64,000 nucleotides of DNA, from assembly GCF_019097595.1 (NCBI RefSeq), contig NC_080720.1, forward strand, positions 14,961,352 to 15,025,351. Direction: 5' to 3'. The translations under genes were made by a program, and so were the position numbers. Source of the stretch: Hemibagrus wyckioides. Its lineage: Eukaryota; Chordata; Actinopteri; Siluriformes; Bagridae. How positions within the stretch are numbered: the first letter of the stretch is position 1; each line of letters starts with the position of its first letter. Below are positions 1 to 31,749 of the stretch, in pieces. Below the pieces are notes generated by a model. It saw nothing but the letters and a program-made list of their open reading frames with translations, was not told where the DNA came from and searched no databases.

Positions 1-18873
<18,873 letters not shown>

Positions 18874-19146
18874 CTGAGGATCAAGAACAGAGAGATTTAA
18901 ACACAGGATAAATGGATGAAAGACAAAAGCAAGCTTCATCCCAAATGAAAGTGAAAGAATTTGTTCAGCATTGATTAACAGAATCTCAGAGAAATTACAT
19001 TCTGCTATACAGAATAATACAAGGTAAGGTTACTATACAAGGCAAATTTAAAATGGATGAATAAGATAATCCAGTGGGATAGCCTTATGATGTAATCTGT
19101 GCTTGTGGGTTAGTGTGTTTGCAGCATCTTTAGATATTACTACTAC

Positions 19147-19147
<1 letters not shown>

Positions 19148-19183
<36 letters not shown>

Positions 19184-19185
19184 GT
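19148..19185. repeat. (ATC)n microsatellite
   Basis: About 12 trinucleotide units with one G interruption. Confidence 0.9.
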
Positions 19186-19557
19186 CATTGTTATTCAGTT
19201 CATTGACAGACTTTGTAGTGGAGGCAAAGTATCAATGCAAAAGCTAAACACACAGCTGTATTCAAAGACTATGGGACAGTATTCTGTGCCTCTTCCACTG
19301 TATCTCCCCAACAGGCTCCTGGACACTTCATCAGGGGTCTCATTCAAGTCTCAGTCTCTGTATACTCTGTATGAATGTGTTTAGATTAGATAGTGTGTGT
19401 GTGTGTGTGTGGCTCTGTTCCCTAGGGACAGTGTGACTATTGTAGTGTAAAGCCTGTTTGCTTTAGCCTGAACTTCTGAAGAGCCTTATCATCCAGTCAT
19501 TATCAAACCCACAGCTGCTGCACAGGAAAACACACAACAACAATGCAATCAATTCCA

Positions 19558-19584
19558 TAATAATTATTATTATTATAATAATTA

Positions 19585-19618
<34 letters not shown>
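19558..19618. repeat. (ATT)n microsatellite
   Basis: ATT units with an internal TAATAATTAA inversion. Confidence 0.9.
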
Positions 19619-19734
19619 GAAATTAAATAACAATAAATCAGCAAATCCACAAAAATAATCCTGAATATAAAAGGAATATTTGAGAAAAAGAAGCCTTTTC
19701 TGAGAGAATCCCACAAAATGCAGCACCTGAAACT

Positions 19735-20260
19735 TTGTTAAATTAAGTTATATAAAGTGTGACTGGAACTCCAAATAGAATTGTGTATGTGGACAGATGA
19801 GACCAAAATCAAACTTTATGGCTGTTTAGAGTATTGCCTTGTTTGTTGGAATTAAGGGGACTGCATACAAGCAAAAGCCCCTGATAACTTAAAATATGGT
19901 GATGGATTACTGAAGTTGTGAGGTTGTTTTACTTCAGGGGCTTTTGTGAAAATTGATGGCATCATGAATTCTGCTATAAAGTATATTTAGCCTAAAAACT
20001 GGCTACCTCTGGCAGGAGCTTAAAGGCAAAAGAGGCAAAAGATGAATCCTTTTAACCAGGGACTCTCCTTAAAATACATCCACATTACAAGAACAAAGCG
20101 TGAAGTGGATATGTGCAAACCTAAGAATGCATAAGAGAGCTTGATATGTTCAGAAAGGAGAAGTGGTTCAAGATCCCTCTACAAGTGTTCAAAATTAATC
20201 AGTAGAGGAAGAGGCTCAGTGCTGTTATTCACCAGATGCTGATTTTGTAGAATCATTTTT
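19735..20260 (+). pseudogene. Tc1-like transposase remnant
   Basis: The stretch gtggacagatgagaccaaaa then tcaaactttatggc translates to WTDETKIKLYG, the segment around the second catalytic Asp of Tc1-type transposases. Downstream blocks (tatggtgatggattactgaa, tacttcaggggc, ggcatcatgaattctgctat) follow the usual order, ending near ctcagtgctgttattc. Frameshifts and deletions break the frame throughout, and no terminal repeats are clear. Confidence 0.75.
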
Positions 20261-20344
20261 GTAAGGAAAAAAACAGGCAAGCTTTGACATATCCCAGGTG
20301 TATATAATTGTTTATATTTTGCGTATTCAAGCTGTTTAGCTGGG

Positions 20345-20525
20345 GGATATGTAACCTAGTGGTTAAAGTGTCGGACTAATGATCAGAAGGTTGTGAGTTT
20401 GTCTCCCACGTTCATCAAGCTGCCACTGCTGGGCCCCTGAGCAAGGCTCTTAAGCCTTAATTGCTCAGTTGTATAAAATGTAAGTTGCTCTGGATAAGGG
20501 CACCTTACAAATGGCAGTAACGTTT
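20345..20525 (+). repeat. tRNA-derived SINE
   Basis: The head taacctagtggttaaagtgt resembles a pol III A box and gatcagaaggttgtgagttt a B box. The body has caagctgccactgctgggcc, cctgagcaaggctcttaa and ttgctctggataagggcacc, a common fish SINE. Degenerate. Confidence 0.75.
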
Positions 20526-20639
20526 GGTTTGGCAGTTGTTAACATATTCAAAGACATTTGTTACATTTTTGACAGTGTTTCCCAGAAATGAGCATGTAAT
20601 AATAATAATGTCACATAGTATCTTGATTTAACTTCTTCA

Positions 20640-20900
20640 TAAGCAGCGCACTGGCACAGTGGGTAGAACTGCTACCTCACAGCTGTAGGATCCTGGTTTT
20701 GATCATCCTGATCTCAGGTTACTGTCCCTACAGATTTTTCATGTTTTCCCCATGTTTACATGGGTTCCCTCCCACTGTTCATGCAACATGAAGGTAGGTA
20801 GATTGACGGATAAGCTAAATTCTCTACGTAAAAAACCCCCCCACAAAATTAGCATCCCTAGGTGTGAATGTGTATGTACATGGCACACCTGGTACACCAC
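20640..20900 (+). repeat. tRNA-derived SINE, second family
   Basis: The head gcactggcacagtgggtaga then actgctacctcacagctg is tRNA-like. It is followed by tttttcatgttttccccatg and gggttccctcccactgttc, the usual order of this family. Confidence 0.7.
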
Positions 20901-23900
20901 CCATCTATAGTGGCTGATTTATCATTCACCACCACACCAGACATACCAAACAACATTCCAGGAGAACAGGGTGTGTCAGACAGAGACAAAGGGTGAGATT
21001 ATATATGAAGGGCTGTACATCTTCATCTTTGTGAGACCTCTCCACGAACTCATTAGGGTTTTCTCCCTTCCCTTTGTTTCCATGGAAACTTGTCAGGCAA
21101 GAGGAAGGGGAAGAGAGAGAGGGGGAGAGAAAGATGGTTGAGCAGAGGATGAGAAGGCCAATCTGGTCAATGAACATAGAAGTGGAGTCCACTGGGGATT
21201 CTGGGATGCCTTGTGAAAATTGGCTGTATCTTTTTTGCAGCATGCATCTCCTGAACTGTCTGGCTGAATGACTCGTGTATGCTTCCATTCAGAATTTTAA
21301 ACAGTATATGAGCCCAGCGTATGCACAAAATAGATTTACAGCATAACACTCAATTTACTAATCTCTTTACAGAATAGAGTGGCATTTACATTTTCAATGC
21401 AATATTACCTATAAACATACAGTAGATAACATAAACAGAATCCAAATATCAAAAGAGCAACGCTGTTAAGAATTTTTCAGAAGATAAATAATGCCCTCGA
21501 AGACAGATAAGTAATATCTGACAAATATCAAAGCATTATACATATGCCTCCATACTTATATTAATATGATTCCCCTCAAGCACATGGATGGCTTTTACAC
21601 ATTCTAGTCCAAATTCTTGATATTGAGGAATGCAGCTCATGCACAATTTTAATGGGAAGAAGAGGTATTTTTGATACTTGTTGTCCTCAAAACTTTAAAA
21701 TGATTTCATTTAAAATAGAGTATATAATAAATTTATTAGAAAACTTGTGGAACCATGTCATGAACATGCCATTAATAACATCATTTTCTGTCATGGCTTT
21801 CCACAATGATGTACACTCAATGATACAAGGCAGTGATGTTACTATATTCAGTAACTGTCAGCCACCACATGTGATGCCATGATAGTTTACGTTTAAGTAT
21901 TCTCTTAGCACATGTTTTGTACACGTGTAAGGACTAGTACTTAATAATTGTAATTATAATATAATATGATATAATATATAATTGTAAAATACTTGCTTTT
22001 TATTATATAGCAGGTGCCCATTATTTTCTTATATTAAAATGTATGTAGCATAAATTTGTTCTTCATTAATGTTTCTGTCTCTATTTACAGCAAATATGTA
22101 AGAATTAACCGTGAAAAAAAGAATAATAACCTTTCAATCTTATGACCTTTTATGAGAAATTACGTGTATCAAGTGACTTTTAAAGACGTCAAATTGGGTA
22201 TAACATTTCTCTGTCCAGTGACAATTGTACATATATGTATATGTGTCATAAAGCATGCATTAAAACAAATGGTAACTAGAGAACATTTAGCAAAGATCTG
22301 AGGACAATTATTATTAATGGAAAATGACAGTGTTACACAACAGAGTAAGCTGTAATGGCAACTTATGAGACTGTATAACATCTGCAATGGCATGTTTATT
22401 ATGTGGGTATGTTAGTCTTATGACACAGAGTTTAAGCTGCAGCAAATTGCTCAATATCTATCTACTCACTTTAGGCATGGTGATCCATCATAACTGTTTG
22501 CTTATGTTCAACCATTTGACAGCCAGCTTATTTGGCTTGGATTATCTCATTTGAACCCAGCATTGTAATTCAAGCAGAAATTGCCATGATTTGGGGCAAC
22601 AGAACTCTTTCTCACTTTTCAGTTTCACCAGATAACCATGATAGTATTAGTTCAACCTGTCAGATCACAGATTGTTCTAAGCAGGTCACAGGAAAAAACA
22701 TTAGAAGATAAAGATGCTGGTAAAAAGGAACATGGAAACAGAAAAAATGGATGGATGGATGAATGTAGCAGGAATACAGGTGTGGCAGGTGTGGGTGTCC
22801 AAGACACTAATCGGTTTAGGCATTTTCGGGGTTAGTCTGGAGAAGACGATAGCATTTATATGATAATCATCTCTTTGAGATGTAAACAAGTGTCTGGCTT
22901 TTTCATTTAGCGATGCATAAAACCCCAGCAGCAAGGTATGTTACGATGTGTGTGACTTAATATCAAACTCAAATTGCCAATCTGTAGGAACCTTTGGTGC
23001 TGGCGTTATGAGTAATATCACATCACCCAAAATCCTCCTTTAATTTTCTTGAATATCCACACTTCAGTTCCATCTGGTACAATTACACATGTAAGAAATT
23101 AAAATACATTAAATTCATAAAAATAAGTGCTGTACTGCATTTGGATGTTCAATGTGGGGGACTCCGAATCTAGCACATAATATCTTCATCAGGTGAATCT
23201 CTTTTCCCCACTAAATGTGTTGTGATTTCTCTTTGTAACTCCTTTTGTTTGTGATACAAAAAAAGCATTAAACCAATATTGTATTAATCATGAGCCTTGA
23301 GGCTTTAAGCACACAGTACACCATCACAGCGCTGCATTGCCAGCTATCATAATACCCATTAAAATATACCTGGGGGCTCTTTAAAGCTGTGAATTATAAA
23401 CTTTTCTAAAATGGACAGTGAAAGATTCAGTCTGCTGACCTTAACAAATGGGGTCGGTGTAGTAGAAGAATGATCAAAATTGAAATGATATTCATCCTGT
23501 GGAGAGAAGGCTTGAGCAGCAGTTAATTGGCATCCAGAGTTTCTTGCCCTCAAATGAAAAAGCTCAAGATTTCAAATTTCATCCTCATGATAGATTTTAT
23601 TACCATTTACACAAATAACTCAGGCACACGGAAAATTCTGTATAAAATTCTTCATGTTTTCTTGATGGATAAAGATAAGAGAGAGTTATAAAATACAAAT
23701 AACTAATATAAAATACATATAATTACTACACAAACGCGGCTTGGGACACATATTGGCTTTAATTTCTTGACCTGATTTCAAACATATTTATTATGATATA
23801 TTATATTGTATTATAACACCAGCCAGCGCTTCCACAGTTTGCAAAGGAGTTCCACAAAACCATCTGAGTACACTAGTATGAGTTATCACTCAAAATAATT

Positions 23901-24325
23901 CTCAAATAAAATTTGCTCCAGTGAAAATTAGAGATGACTACTGCAGGACCACCATTAGTTTTTCACCTTAAAGAAGTAGAATTATTATCGGCAGTATTAT
24001 CGCCGTGCAAGAGCAGTCTCCCTGATGTTATTAGTGACTGTGGAAGCTCTCAGAGTTGCGAATGATGAGGCAGTGGAGCGAGTACTGAGGCAATGGGCTT
24101 TTCCCTGCTGCTTCGGTGGAACTCTTCCCTCCCACATTAACCCTATTCATTATTTACACTCCAATCACCAAAGATCTTTGAACTACTCTACACAGGGCTT
24201 TCCTTTGCTCTTAAATATATTAGAGAAATCATGATACTGTACATTAAATTATAGAGGTATTTATGTGCAAGTCACTCACTCATTCATGTATTTGTAATGT
24301 GTAGTTATGAAATGCAGGCACACAT

Positions 24326-24616
24326 ACACTCTTAAAAGTAAAGGTTCTTAAATGGTTCTTTGTCAGGTTATATGGTTCTATGAAGAATCTTGAACATCCA
24401 TGGAACGTTTCCATTGCACAAAAGGTACTGGGAAAAGGATCTTTAGATTATAAAAATGTCAAAAGGAAAAGGGGGTTCTTTTACTGAAAACTATTGAGAA
24501 CTGAGAACTATTTACTGAAAAGTTCTCTGGGGAACCAAAAATGGTTCTTCTCTGGCATTGCTGCAAAAACCCTCTTTTTTTTTGGTTGTTCCTGGCACCT
24601 TCATTGTTAAGAGTGA
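24326..24616. mobile_element. MITE with TTAAGAGTG-type terminal repeats
   Basis: The left end cactcttaaaagtaaaggtt and right end ttgttaagagtg are inverted. Inside are repeated 'ggttctt' and 'aaaaatggttcttctctgg' blocks typical of an abundant teleost MITE. It has no coding capacity. The superfamily is not certain. Confidence 0.65.
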
Positions 24617-24774
24617 ATTATGGCAATCACATATATCAGTAGAATAAATAGATATAAATATGATTCTCCTTCTTCATTTCGTAGTAAATGTTAGATGTAT
24701 GGGGCAGGATGTATGGGGATGTATACTCATTGTGTGTGATATAACACTCATTTACTGTAAAAAGTGACCATTGC

Positions 24775-25070
24775 CACCTCAAGAGTCCCCATTTTGAACC
24801 TGATCTCGGGTTACTGTCTGTACTGACTGTTTTCTCCATGTACATATTGGTTTCCTTCAGGTTCTGTGGTTTTCTTGAACCTCACAAAACATGTATGTAA
24901 GTAAACTGGCTGCTCTGATTTACCACTAGTTGTTAATGTGTGTGAACACGTATATGATGACCCGAGTCGGACTGGCATCCCAGGATGCATCCCAGATTTT
25001 TTTTGTTCCTGGAATATCCACTGGATCCACTATGACCCTAACCAGAATAAAGCAGTTACTTATTGAAAAT
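24775..25070 (+). repeat. tRNA-SINE copy lacking its head
   Basis: Shares cctgatctcgggttactgtc, tttccttcaggttctgtggt and a 'ggcatcccaggatgcatccc' tail ending in 'accagaataaagcagttact', as in the copy at 20640. Confidence 0.6.
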
Positions 25071-25639
25071 GACTTCTTCTTTTTTTATTATTTGTGTATT
25101 CTATAAAAATGCACTAAATGCATGTGAAGTAATTTCTTCCAAGCTTCATAATAACCTAGGTTGCTTTTCTCTATCCAAATAGATGATTTAATACTGTAAG
25201 CAAGCATTGTACTGGACTTCCACTCCAGATACAGTTTAACCATGTTTGCAGTGTGTTTAGGGAGTCATGAAAGTAATAAAAGCAAGGCTTTACCAGTCAA
25301 AAAACATGGCACAGCAAATCAAATCCTGGTTATATTCTTCAGTATTTGTTGTAATGTACCTCCAGATGATGACGGAGCCACCTCTGTGACTCACTGAAAC
25401 ATGGTGACAGAGAGTATGCTTCCCACAAGGTCTTATTCTGACATACTGTTACTCTTCTAAACTATTTGTCTTTCTACAAAAAAACGAGGAAAATGATTAA
25501 TGATTCTAACACATTCTTAACAAAGGCATGATTACATTTCTTCTAGCCCCTTAATGACATAAGCTTTAACTATTGTTCATCGGATGCATATGGTATTTGT
25601 TGCAATTCATTTTATTTCTCCTTAGTAATCTTTATGTTC

Positions 25640-25865
25640 TGGTCAGGCTCACGGTGGGTCTGGAGCCTATCCTGGGAGGACTGTAAGTGAGATGACTTGG
25701 TGGCTGCAGTGCACCATGCAGTTTCTCATACCTAGCAGCAATTTAGAGTCACCATTCTATGTTTTTGTGAAGTGGGAGGAAACCGGAGAACCTGGATGAA
25801 ACCCACATGGACACACAGAGAACATGCAGAGAAACTCCACAGAGCTCACGTTACTGGAGACGTGA
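25640..25865 (-). repeat. SINE/retroposon 3' part, reverse orientation
   Basis: The blocks tctggagcctatcctggga, gtgggaggaaaccggagaac and acccacatggacacacagag are the reverse complement of the SINE body found at 20640-20900. Confidence 0.6.
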
Positions 25866-26253
25866 GTCAGCAAGACTATATGACAGCTTGTACATCTTTA
25901 AGATTCTTTAATAAATCGTTTGGTTGGCAATTAGCTTTTTTATGCAGACTCTATGTTCATTAAAATGTGATGTTAAGGTACTTGCATTTATAATTTTACT
26001 GTGTATGCCTATATGCCTGTGATTTGCTGAATAAATGAACTGCTAAGTTGAATTGTATGCTGCTGGTGGAATTTAAGAAATTGAAGAAGTGCCTCAATAA
26101 GAAGTTGATCCAGCCATCGTAAAAAAAAATAAATAAAAAAAAATACTGACAGCCTTTCTTCCAGGCATTCTTGTTGACTTTTTTTGAACGTAATCCTTCA
26201 ATTATTTTAATGTACTTAAGTTTTATTTGAATTTCACACTCAGCACTAAAAGC

Positions 26254-26256
<3 letters not shown>

Positions 26257-26341
<85 letters not shown>
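26257..26341. repeat. (TA)n tract
   Basis: About 41 TA units, flanked by tatgta steps. Confidence 0.95.
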
Positions 26342-26345
<4 letters not shown>

Positions 26346-28420
26346 GTATGTATGTACACTCACATATATACACACAGACCTCTCCTATGCTCAAGGAAAT
26401 CAGTCTTTTGAGGACTGTTCTTTTCTGTGCCTCTCCCACTGAGAATTTTGTTTAAACCAGATGGTTTATGAAGAGGACCAAGACATGTGAAGAGCAAAAA
26501 TTAGTATGCCACTAGGAGTTAACCTGATTAAGATGGCTTAGTTTACACAATTTCAGCTATTATTGTAGAAATGCTGAATTATTTATACATGAACACTGCA
26601 TTATTTATACTTGCTTCTCTAGTTTTATGAGGAAGTGTCTTTATGTCTCAAATCCCATGTGCAAAAGGTGCTCTTGTTGGCACATTAGGCATAAAAGTGT
26701 TTTGTGAGCTATGTGAGCTAAAACATGGCCATAGGCCAAACGATTTTTCCCTTTCCGTTGTAAAAGCTAGAAAGATGTAGACGGCTGTAGTTCTGTAGTT
26801 CTGAGTTCTCTCCAGGATGTGAAGCAGATTTATAAGATTAAAAACACTTTTTAGATTTTTTATGAATTTGTATTGGGTATGTAATTGTAAAATACCCTAA
26901 TAATTGGTTTATTACCTCAATTAAGTGATCTCTTGCCCCACAACCCAACAGTATGCACACTGTACTGAAAGGCTTTTTTTTTGTATGTGACAACATCAAC
27001 CCAATCCATAACATCTGTGGCTAATCAATGACCACTCATTAAGGGTGAGAGTAAGGGAGGGAATTTTCTTAGACAAAGAAGACACAACCAAAACAGAAAT
27101 CATTGTGAAGGTAGTAAAAATGGAATTGTGGGATATGAATTTGAGGAATCCGTTTGAGTGAAAAATCTGTGAGTTTCATTTACATGCTGCTGCATCAAGA
27201 AAACAACTAAATATCATTTACCCTGAGCACTGCAGCAATTCTGGGATTTTGGACATTTGGTCCACTTGGCATTAGTGCATACTGACTCGAAGTTGTACCT
27301 TAGATTACTCTAATGCTTCAGTTTTTCTAAAATCAGCAGTGATACTAATTTTATATGTATTGATTTAAAGCTCGATTCACTGAGAGTTTAAGTAGCTAAA
27401 TGACTCGTGCAATTTAATTTGTATTATTGTATAAATAAACGGAAACCATACCATCAAAAAAAATCTTCCGCAGCACTTCCTTTCCTTGCACTTGAAAATG
27501 TGGTTCAGGTTTGCTTATCTGGCTTCTTTGCATTTTCCCTTCATTTCTGTGCTTCTTTTTGTATCTTAAAAGTACAGATCATGTTTGTAATGAAGGGTTT
27601 ATATGGTGTCTATTGACAGTCTGGTCATCTCCTGCTCTGACATTCTCAATCACCTAAAGAGCGGCTGCTCTTCTGATTTTTCTTGCATAATAAGACTATG
27701 GCAAAAGTCATTGCTTTTAACCACCATTACCAATTTCCATGTTTACTTATGCCTTTCATGAATATCACTTGAGTCACTGTTTTCTTCTGCATATGTTCCC
27801 TAGTAATAAACCCTTTTTCAAAGTCACTTAGATTGTTTCCTCTTGTCATCTTGAAACAAAACTGAGATCAAGTTTCTATGCGCTGCGTTTGTATACACGC
27901 CACAGACCACAGTAGAATGTTGACTGCTTAATTATAGTATGTAATACATCTGTCTGGACGCATGTGCAATTCTTATTTTTGTCACTCACATATTCAGGCA
28001 TTTCCTTTCAATTCTCACCCATCTGGGGCACCTGATTTCAGATGCAGCATTTAAATAAGTGTAACTTATCACTAACTCATGACATCGCAGACTAATCTCA
28101 GGAGCTGCTAATCTTCTCTGCAACAAAGGGATCTTAGACTGACACCTTATCTTGGTTCCTTGAGACTCTGTGGCTTAAGATTTGTGGCTGTTGACATGAG
28201 AGAAAAGCTGCTCCTTGCCATCATCAAACTCTTTCTCGTGGGAATCAGTCATCCAGGTTATGCCTCGATGTCGGTCATTTCTCAGAAGAGTCATGTTCCT
28301 CTCAGATAAAGAGTACTTCTTACATGCAGTGTGTGATAACACTTTGACCACATGCAAAGATAAGCTTATATGCAACTTAGCCAGCTTAAGGGATTAAAAA
28401 GAACCTTCCTTACCAACCAG

Positions 28421-28438
28421 ACACACACACACACACAC
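28421..28438. repeat. Short (CA)n tract
   Basis: Nine CA units. Confidence 0.8.
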
Positions 28439-29678
28439 TGTGAGTGTCTGCCATGCTGGTGAAGTGATTTCTATTAGGACCAAAGGGGTTTGGTACTTCA
28501 CAACAGGATAAGAGAATGTTCTGCAGCCCCAGTAAAGTTCTGAATTATTTACACTCAAGAATCTGTGCCCTCTACTGCTGCTTCCCATAGTGTTCAACAC
28601 TACAGCTTTTTAGCCCATATATGCTACTAGAGTTGTAACAAACAAGATTCATACACCTTAAAAGGTTTACCAAGATAACAATAAACTATGTGATACAATG
28701 GGTAAGATAATCCATAAAATTGTCTGGATTTTATTACCTGTGTTGTGTATTAACCTCACATAGGTTACATTATTAAAAATGAATGCTGAGTACTCGCGTC
28801 AGCTCTCTTTATGGTGTTTTTCTCTTACTCATTCAGTGTTATCCAGACATCAGACAAACACACAATCACTAGACTGCAGCTATGTAGTATGCTGTGAAAA
28901 AGATAAGACAGCACTGATGCACTTGTCCTCGAGCATTTGTTTAAACAGTCCTAGCTGTTAAAGCTTAAAGCACTTTAGCATGATTACACTACAACGAGAA
29001 CATGACACAGTTTTATCAGCTCATAAGCTTGATTTTTTAGGTTAATTTTCTCTCTAAGTCAGAGCAATCACATGCCGCTCATGTTATGCAAACACTTTTG
29101 ACATTTGTTTAATAGTGGGCAAGATTGTGCCTTCAGAATGAGCAGACTGCGCTGATGGCACGAGAGACGTATTGGAAAATCTTCTTTGAGGTCACACATA
29201 AATATTATGAAGTATATAAATAATAATAAATGATTTAATGAACAAAAATAAGTGAGCATATCTTGTTTATAACAATGTGAATGAGTTTTCATTTTTGGTG
29301 TTTGTTTAAAAGTGTTAGTTTATATCACACTTTATTATTCTATATTAAGAAACCAGAATCACATATTAAGCTAAATGAGACCTAATTGTTTGGAATCTGA
29401 CACGCCCAGAAGAGAGGGAATGGCTTTTCTACTACTTACACTGTGCAATAGCATCAGTCTGATTGTTTCTGGGTCTGATCCTGAAATCACCGTCTATTTA
29501 TATGATGCCACGGAAAAGCAGCTTCCTTTGCACTTGGGCATTCTGACATAAACCAAACCTGAGCTAATGAACATTTTCAATCGCATTCTCACATTTTTAA
29601 AAGAAACATGTTTCTTTGTAAACTGCGCAATAATTTCGATTTAATTCACGAGATAACAGAATGTCAGAAGAGTCTTAC

Positions 29679-29733
29679 CTGATGCGTGTGTCACATGGGA
29701 AGATCTCGGAGAGGTTGTTTTCAGAGCGATGGG

Positions 29734-29816
<83 letters not shown>

Positions 29817-29830
29817 TCCTGCGGCTCCCT
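29679..29830 (-). other. grm2: Candidate 3' end and splice donor of the non-coding grm2 exon 1
   Basis: Reading the minus strand out of the CpG island, a consensus donor CAG then gtaaga occurs with the last exon base at 29679. Splicing from here to the acceptor at 18874 would give a roughly 10.8 kb first intron. The stretch includes a (CT)n and (TG)n run, which would be (CA)n and (GA)n in the transcript. The call rests on donor quality and position only. Confidence 0.35.
29734..29817. repeat. Compound (CT)n(TG)n microsatellite at the CpG island edge
   Basis: About 33 CT units with one TT interruption pass directly into about 9 TG units. On the grm2 strand this is CA then GA repeat, possibly inside the non-coding exon 1. 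Confidence 0.95.
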
Positions 29831-30630
29831 CAGTGATGCTCAGCTTCAGGCTTGCGCATGGAGCTGGTTCATGGCTATGGAAATATGCGCGTGGACTTGT
29901 CTACGGTGCTGAGCCGCGATTCTGCCACTCCAACACAAAGTCTCTCACTCCTCACTTCTGTGTGAATCGCCACTGTGTTCCCGTACGCGTAGCAAGAGCT
30001 TCGAGGAATACTACTGATTAACACGTCGTAGCGCGTAAACGTTCAGAAATGAAGCTTTTACAAAGGCATATCAGCCAATTTTGACTTTAGCTGCTCAAAT
30101 ACTCTAGAAAGAAAGAAAACTATAAGAGGAATGTTGAATCTATGTCTCGAGGATAAGGTGTGATGGTTCGGAATCGGAGCGCATGTTTACGCGCGCCAAG
30201 GAGGAGAGGGCGCCTGAGTGCGCGCGCAAACTCGAGACCCCACTGACAATGAAATAAATATATAAGTCTAATAAAACGCCGCTCATATCCACATAATCTA
30301 GCGTGCTGACTTGGTGTCGTATGGTTTATCTGACATTTAGCGCCGGCAAAGAGCTTAAATGTACAGAGTGATCCTATGGAGGATAGCGCGCTGAGATTGC
30401 CTACTGATGCGTCTCACTCTCCTCTCGTCCTCACGTCTTCTCTCTGAGCCGCGATCCCGAGCGCGTGGGTTTTGTTCGCAGCTCAGGCATTAGCACATTG
30501 AGGTTTGTTCGTCAGAAATTCGCAGGGAGATAATTTCCGTCGCACTTTGGGACGAAGAACAAGTTTGGACATGGCGCTGATGGAGATGCAAAAAAAGGGC
30601 GCGAGCTCCCGTGAGGCACGATCCTAGGTC
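29820..30630 (-). promoter_or_regulatory. grm2: CpG-rich island, probable grm2 promoter and first exon region
   Basis: In an AT-rich, CpG-poor window this stretch is visibly dense in CG dinucleotides (for example gcgcgccaag, tgcgcgcgcaa, gcgccggc, gagccgcgatcccgagcgcg). It sits upstream of the grm2 coding exons on the minus strand and about 3.9 kb downstream of the tex264 stop. That is where a receptor promoter would be expected. A TATA-like ttatatattt on the minus strand lies near 30262, but no start site can be set from sequence alone. A divergent non-coding transcript from the same island is an alternative. Confidence 0.55.
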
Positions 30631-30939
30631 AGCAGTAGTTAATTATAATTCTTGTTGTTTTTCAAGTGAAAGACTGTATATTGCAGGAAGTAAATCTCAC
30701 CACAGGACCCTGACCTGATATGCGGACAGTTCAGAGACCAGAAACCATCTACAAGTGCACATGAGTGTAGATGCACAACAAGAGATATAAATGGAAGCTT
30801 CATGCTTTCTTGAAAAAGATTTCTGGACAGCTGCTTTGTAGTCTCAGTAATCTCAGAAAAGGCCAGCAGAGTTTACTGTATAGCTATCCAGGGCATCATG
30901 ACGTCATCGTTAGTTTCTGAACCCTTTACCACTCACTGG

Positions 30940-31500
30940 TCACTATAATAGGATCACCTGTACACCTGACCATTAATGCAGAAATTCTGAAGATACAAGT
31001 CAGGAACTTCAGTTAATCTTCACATCAAACATTAAAATTAGGAAAAATGTGATCTTTATGACTGCCTGTGGCATGTCCATGGTTGTTGGTGCCAGACAGG
31101 TTGGTTTGAGTATTTCAGAAATTGCCAGTCTACTAGGATTTTCCACACACAACAGTCTCTAGAGTTGCAACGGTGCAGGCAACAAAAACATTCAACGAAT
31201 GTCAGATCTGCAAGTGGAAATGCCTTGTTGATGAGAGGAGTCAAAGGAGACCAGCAGGCTGGTTCTGAGCTGACAGAGAGGTTAAAGTAACTCATATACC
31301 CACACTTTACACGTCAGACTTTGAGCCATAGGGTTAGAACAGCAGAAGACCAAATCAGATGAGAACTTACAGGAATTCAAGGCTACAAAGGTCACAAGTT
31401 CTCTGAAACTGGACAGTTAAAGATTGTAAAAGGACAAAGTGACATCTTCATTAATGGGCAAGTGTACAAGTGTTCTTAATAAAGTGTGTTCTTAATAAAA
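30940..31500 (+). pseudogene. Tc1-like transposon fragment, transposase N-terminal region
   Basis: It begins at aggatcacctgtacacctga. Read with frameshifts, it shows the order GARQVGLSISEIASLLGFS, then 'CLVDERSQRRPAGWF', then 'NSRRPNQMRT', the helix-turn-helix region of a Tc1-like transposase. The catalytic domain is missing. A more decayed copy lies at 52075-52330. Confidence 0.7.
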
Positions 31501-31727
31501 AAAATCAGCTGTTGCACAGCAAAAGAAAAATCCTCCAGAATCACAGTTTTAATCTTTAATGCAATTTGATTAATATGCATTCATCCATTCATCTTAAATA
31601 ACCACAGGGTTTCATTTCAGAGCACCCATGCACATATTCACACCTAGATGTTTGCCGATTACTCTCTCTGATCTCTGTATTTTCCATCTTCCTTTCCCCA
31701 ATGAAGAGAGAGACAGACAGAAACAGA

Positions 31728-31749
31728 GAAAGAGAGAGAGAGAGAGAGA
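31728..31749. repeat. Short (GA)n tract
   Basis: About ten GA units. Confidence 0.85.

Larger units (their letters stand above)
18874..29678. other. Probable first intron of grm2; no coding exon seen
   Basis: About 10.8 kb between the candidate donor at 29678 and acceptor at 18874. It carries Tc1-like and SINE copies and microsatellites. No conserved protein segment was recognised on either strand. Confidence 0.5.

Noticed and set aside
20345..20420. Possible functional tRNA gene
   Set aside because: Only the tRNA-like head of a SINE, with decayed boxes, no cloverleaf I can fold, and a SINE body attached.
29661..30021. Plus-strand frames at the CpG island with Ser-Leu repeats
   Set aside because: The repeats translate the (CT)n microsatellite and the rest shows no similarity. 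A plus-strand gene starting here cannot be excluded but has no support.
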